In this document: one piece after another, positions 34,439 to 38,370 of the stretch
How the letters are laid out: the number at the start of each line of letters is the position of its first letter
Position numbering within the stretch: the first letter of the stretch is position 1
Origin: Monoraphidium neglectum
Taxonomy: Eukaryota > Chlorophyta > Chlorophyceae > Sphaeropleales > Selenastraceae
Length of the DNA: 38,370 nt
NCBI RefSeq assembly: GCF_000611645.1
Contig: NW_014013513.1
Location: 1,060-39,429, forward strand
Reading direction: 5' to 3'
Notes under the pieces: generated by a model
Told to the model about the DNA's origin: nothing
What the model saw: the letters and a program-made list of their open reading frames with translations, nothing else
The model's database searches: none
Translations under genes and position numbers: made by a program

Positions 34439-35094
34439 AGGGGCGTTCACACTTAGTATAGTTTGTAGTTAACGTCAGGATAAACCATGACGCCGTTCCC
34501 GTTTGCATGTGAACGCGAGTGGTCTCGCGCTCCAGTTTGGTTTGTTCTGACGGGCGAGGCTGACGGTAACGAGCCCTCTGGGGGAGCCGTTCGGATTTGC
34601 TAGTTAGTCCTGTTCACCGTAAATTCAGCAGCTGCACCTTAACGGAGAATTTACTAGCAGTCGTTGCAGGCTTCAAAACAATTACAGCCCGCGTTTGGGA
34701 CGATGCGTGCGATAAATACAATTGCCAGGGTGCTGCTGCTGTCATTCTGGGTCCATTTCACCTGAAAGCGATAGTAGCAATACATCAAGGCTCTATGAGG
34801 TTGATTCCACACCGGAAGCACAGGCAATCATGCCCCACACGCCCCTTGCAGGGGCAGTGTCCGCCATTGCAAAGAGGTTGTGGGACCCACGCGCACAGGG
34901 GCGCGATGGATTTTATAAACTTATCTAATTATCTGCAATACCACTGGACTCAGATGATCGATCATCAGACATTATGTACTCCATATGCTATGCCGTGTGT
35001 GTGCCAAGTATGAACGCGTCTTGCCGTTTGCCCGTAGTGTAGTTGGGCCAGCGAGCCAAACGGAGACAAACTAAACGGTACTGTGAACGCCCCT
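34439..35094. mobile_element. Non-autonomous DNA transposon (MITE), PIF/Harbinger-like
   Basis: The 656-bp unit starts AGGGGCGTTCACA and ends with its exact reverse complement, TGTGAACGCCCCT. With one gap the arms extend to about 28 bp through a shared TAGTTTGT. It is flanked by a 3-bp duplication TCA. Short terminal inverted repeats plus a 3-bp T-N-A duplication are typical of PIF/Harbinger elements. The interior is less GC-rich than the host genes and has no transposase; its longest frame (34597-35013) shows no DDE motif. It lies between the divergent secreted-protein and TML-like genes. Confidence 0.8.
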
Positions 35095-35097
35095 TCA
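35095..35097. other. Target-site duplication, right copy (TCA)
   Basis: Matches 34436-34438 across the transposon. Confidence 0.7.
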
Positions 35098-35388
35098 GTC
35101 ATTGCCATTCGGGCCCTGATACCGAAGTCGTTATGAAGCGATCTTGGCTGATCAATCAGTATCAAAGTTATCAACCACCAGCCTCTTTCGAGTTGACGTG
35201 TGCAGATCATAATCTTGCGGTGCCACCGACCCCTGTGCCGATCGTGTTGGTGAACACTGTAGCATGAATGTCCACACGCCTGCGCTAGCTTTGACCTAAG
35301 TTGGAGTTCTAGGGAGGAGCACCGCCGCGGGGCGGCGCACGTTGGTTGCAGCGGGGCCGCGTGCGCTCCGCTGCAGCGGCGGTGCGCG

Positions 35389-36605
35389 ATGGTGTTTGGC
35401 AGCGACATCGCGGTGGTCGTGAGGGCCAGGAAGGGGCGCAATGTCCTCGTGCAGTCGTGAGTCCTGCAAGGAGTGCTGTTGATGTGGCTGCGCGCATTTG
35501 TGCTCTCACAACTGCAAGGGCTGGTGAGCCGCAGCGGCCTTCGCCCCCCCCCCCCCGCTGACAGCGCCCGCGGCGCCCGCGCCTGCCCTCCGCGCCCTCA
35601 AAGCCATGGCCTGGATATGCGCGCAGTGGTGGCGGCAGCGCACGACGTGTCGGCGGCGCTCGAGGGCGACCTGGTGTCTGCGATGGAGCTGCTCGATGCA
35701 GGGTGGGCGTTCGTCGGTGCCCCAGCGCTGCGCAGAGCTCGGCGGCTCCTGGGCGCGAAGCCGAACGCTCATCCAACTGTTTTGGGCTGCAGGCCCCTCT
35801 GGTCGCAGCGCCCTGGTGCATTGCGTGCCACGAGCCGCTGCAAATGTAGACAGCCCCAGTTTGTATATCCATGGTGGATAAAACAGCATCTGCACCAGCA
35901 GCCACAGCACCCACTGCAGCAGCAGCCGCCTGGTGATCCCTTTGGCCTTGATAGGTGCAGCTGCGGGCCCGCTGCTTCAGCACACCCCTGCCTTTCTGCA
36001 AGTCACCAGCGGCACATTCCACCTTCTCTTCAAATCCAGTCCCCCTCACGTTTTTACAACCATCCTGCCCGCGCAGTGTCGGTGTCGGCACCCAGGCGCC
36101 CCTTTCCTGTGGCCACCTGCGTGTCGTTGGGAACAGGTGACCCTGGGAGGACATCATTAGGCGCAGCTGCAGCCTCGCGGCTGTGTTGCATCCAGCCTTT
36201 CGCACCCTCTGCTGACCTCTGTACGCGCTTACACACACGCACGCACGCATGCGCCGCCACCCAGGTATGACGCCGTGTACCGCGTCGTGGGCGGCGTCTT
36301 CATCATCGCGGTCACTCGGGCCGGCGCCAACCCCTTTGCCGCGCTCAACCTGGTGGTGGCCGTCACGCGCCTGCTGTGCGCCGAGTGCAAGACGGTGGAC
36401 CTGACGGCGGCCCGCATCCTCAAGAGATACGCGCAGGTGAGGGCGCCGTGCGGCCGCCTGTGGGGGCCCCGCTGCATGGTCCAGCCATTGTGTTAAGCCG
36501 TGGCTTGGGTGGGGTGCTCTGCAGGGCCGAGCAGTGGCCCTCTACTGTGAACCTGAATGCGGCATGTTGCAAACCTTCATTATAGCTGCCGCGTGCAGCC
36601 TCTTT

Positions 36606-36660
<55 letters not shown>

Positions 36661-38370
36661 TCACGTGCAAACAAGCACACACGAACGAGCTTGCTCGCGC
36701 GCCTGCGACCTCACCCCACATACATGAGCACACACTTGCGGGCCGGCAACATTCCATACACGCACAAGCAATCTTGCACACCGCAACCACGCATGAACTT
36801 CCCCCCACCCTCCCCCACCCACTCACGCCCACAGGCCTACCTGTCTGTCGACCTGCTGGTGTCGCGGGGCTCCCTGGACATTGTGCGCGCCCTCACTGAC
36901 GCGGCCCTGGTGCTGGAGGCCCTCAGCCCCCAGGGCGCCAAGGCGCGCAAGATCAAGGCCCTGCAGGACAAGGCGCAGGCGGCGGTGGCGGCGAAACAGG
37001 CCAAGCAGATCGGCAAGTGAGTGCGCTCGGCCACAGTTGTCAACAAAAGGTCGCATTCGGGAAACGGATCCTTGCCTCGACCCGGTCTATTTGGGGCCGG
37101 CAGGTGGGCAGTCCTTTCGGCGGCCTGAGGTGTGAATTCGTTGCAACGAAAGCAAACCCTTGACCCCCTTGTGGCGCTGAGCCTTGTCCCCCACACACCA
37201 CCCGCATCGTGCAGGCGCCTGCCCGACATGCGCAGCCGCGACGGCCGCTTCGCCTTTGCCACGCCGCCTGAGCTGGCGGCGATCGACGTGCACCTGCCCA
37301 CCTTCCCGCTGCCAGACCTGCCTGGCCCGGACCAGCCGCTGGCAAAGCCCGTCGTCGTCAAGACGGTGCGCACAAAGCAAGCCAGGGGCGCTGCTTGCGG
37401 GCAGCGCTGGCGTGCGGATTTGCCCACCTCACAGCACACTGAGTTTGTTTGCGCAGCCGGCGTCGCTCGCACTCTCGGTGCGTCGATTCCCACTGGGGAG
37501 TACTTACTCTTGCCCCAACACCCTCTGCACTGCCCGTGTCGGCCCCTTACTACACTCACAGCTCGAGCTGGAAGAGGAGAAGAAAGAAGGTCGGCGGCCG
37601 CTGCCGGGTTGAGGCTGTGCACTGGATTTCTGGGTTGGCCCCAGGTCTTTTTGAGCAAGGGTGGCTGCTCTCCAAACTTATTGCCTCTTTCCAATTTATA
37701 AACAAATTGTTCCCCGCCTTTTCCCAACATTTCACCAACCTTGGCCCTCCGCTCTTTGCTTCTGCCCCACCTCATACAGAAGCCGAGCCCGAGGAGGAGG
37801 CGCCGCAGCCCATCAGCATCCTGCTGGCGCCCAAGGGTCCTGCGCTGCGCCTGCAGGAGTCGTGGCTGGCAGAGAGCGTCGGCGGCCGCGTGCTGCGGGC
37901 GGGGCTCAGCGGCGCGGTGCGGTGGGCGTCGCAAGAGGTCAAGTCCCTATCCGGCAGCGTGCCCTTCAAGCTGCAGGTGCCAGCGTGGGAGCGCGCGCGT
38001 GAACCACAAAACCCATGCCGTTGGGAGGTTGGGTGTTGCCATGTGTGCCTGTTTCCGTGCCCGTCGTGCTGTGCCAAGCGCACTCCAGGTTCCGTTATAT
38101 ATATCGCATGCCAAACCCGCGCCCAGTGAGCTGACCCTAGCACTCACTTACGACTCGCCCTAAGTGAAAACATGAACGCCTACTCGCCCCTTGCCCCAGG
38201 TCCCCGACTTTGTGGAGCGTTCAGTGAAGGCCGCGATCAGCTGCGCCCACGCCACCGACCGCGCCGTCAAGCAGGGCCCAGAGTACGGCTCATTCATCGC
38301 CGACACGCTATCTGGGCTGCCGGCCTCAACCGCCGTGCTGACGTACGCGCTGCCGTCCACCTGGGGCGGG
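35389..38370 (+). CDS. TSET/TPLATE-complex muniscin-like subunit, TML-like (5' part, runs off the window)
   Basis: Exons in phase: 35389-35456, 35535-35702, 36265-36436, 36835-37016, 37215-37365, 37562-37589, 37780-37976, 38200->38370, giving 379 residues so far. The N-terminus MVFGSDIAVVVRARKG is followed by GYDAVYRVVGGVFIIAVT, LNLVVAVTRLLCAECKTVDLT and RILKRYAQAYLSVDLLVSRG. This order resembles plant TML (longin-like domain, with a VYRLVNSIYVLGIT-type strand, a V(D/N)xT turn and a KYAEVYMALDIV helix). TML is the mu-like subunit of the TPLATE (TSET) endocytic adaptor, called TCUP in Dictyostelium. A Lys/Ala-rich linker, a Glu-rich segment (28-nt exon 6) and the start of the C-terminal mu-homology-like region follow. 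The exon 2 boundaries, over a poly-C tract, are the least certain. Recognition is from remembered pattern; another adaptor medium/small chain is the alternative. Confidence 0.68.
36606..36660. repeat. (AC)n microsatellite in intron 3 of the TML-like gene
   Basis: An uninterrupted AC dinucleotide run of about 54 nt. Confidence 0.95.

Overview
The window is nuclear DNA from a GC-rich green alga, most likely a core chlorophyte of the Chlorophyceae type. I cannot name the species. The grounds are many small exons (25 to 870 nt) split by GT-AG introns, very high third-position GC, dinucleotide microsatellites in introns, predicted chloroplast-targeting N-termini, TGTAA polyadenylation-like motifs, and genes of eukaryotic or plant type (a WDR90/POC16-like WD40 protein and a TPLATE-complex muniscin-like protein). 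Exons were joined by hand from splice sites and reading phase. Every gene model except the kinase closes in frame from start or window edge to stop or window edge.

Layout. (1) 1-6078 (+): 3' part of a large WD40 protein, WDR90/POC16-like. (2) 6603-9351 (-): complete 8-exon NMT1/THI5-like protein with a periplasmic-binding-protein fold but no targeting signal. (3) 10569-11572 (-): small plastid-targeted protein with an SGGR motif and a proline-rich tail. (4) 12250-13790 (+): plastid-targeted peroxiredoxin-like (AhpC/TSA_2, AAED1/PRXL2-type) protein, head to head with gene 3. (5) 14222-20311 (+): HMG-box protein interrupted by an 814-base N run. (6) 21276-23747 (+): divergent protein kinase with a coiled-coil tail and an apparent pair of compensating frameshifts. 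(7) 25131-29134 (-): ten-exon adenylate-forming enzyme of the phenylacetate-CoA ligase-like family, with two GC-AG introns. (8) 30235-32967 (-): secreted protein with three related beta-rich repeats. (9) 34439-35094: a 656-bp non-autonomous DNA transposon with terminal inverted repeats and a TCA target duplication. (10) 35389-38370 (+): 5' part of a TSET/TPLATE-complex muniscin-like (TML) subunit, running off the window.

The genes look like an ordinary eukaryotic neighbourhood of unrelated functions: centriole, cofactor or pyrimidine-like binding, plastid redox, chromatin, signalling, adenylation, cell surface and endocytosis. I see no operon-like system, CRISPR array, tRNA or rRNA. The most useful observations are as follows. 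The N gap is probably false, because identical 26-bp sequence flanks it and collapsing it gives an uninterrupted 732-aa protein. A clean MITE-like element is present. The THI5-like protein is intracellular and lacks the fungal cysteine motif. The ligase has two GC-AG introns. The kinase has an unusual catalytic loop and a frame-shuffled C-lobe.
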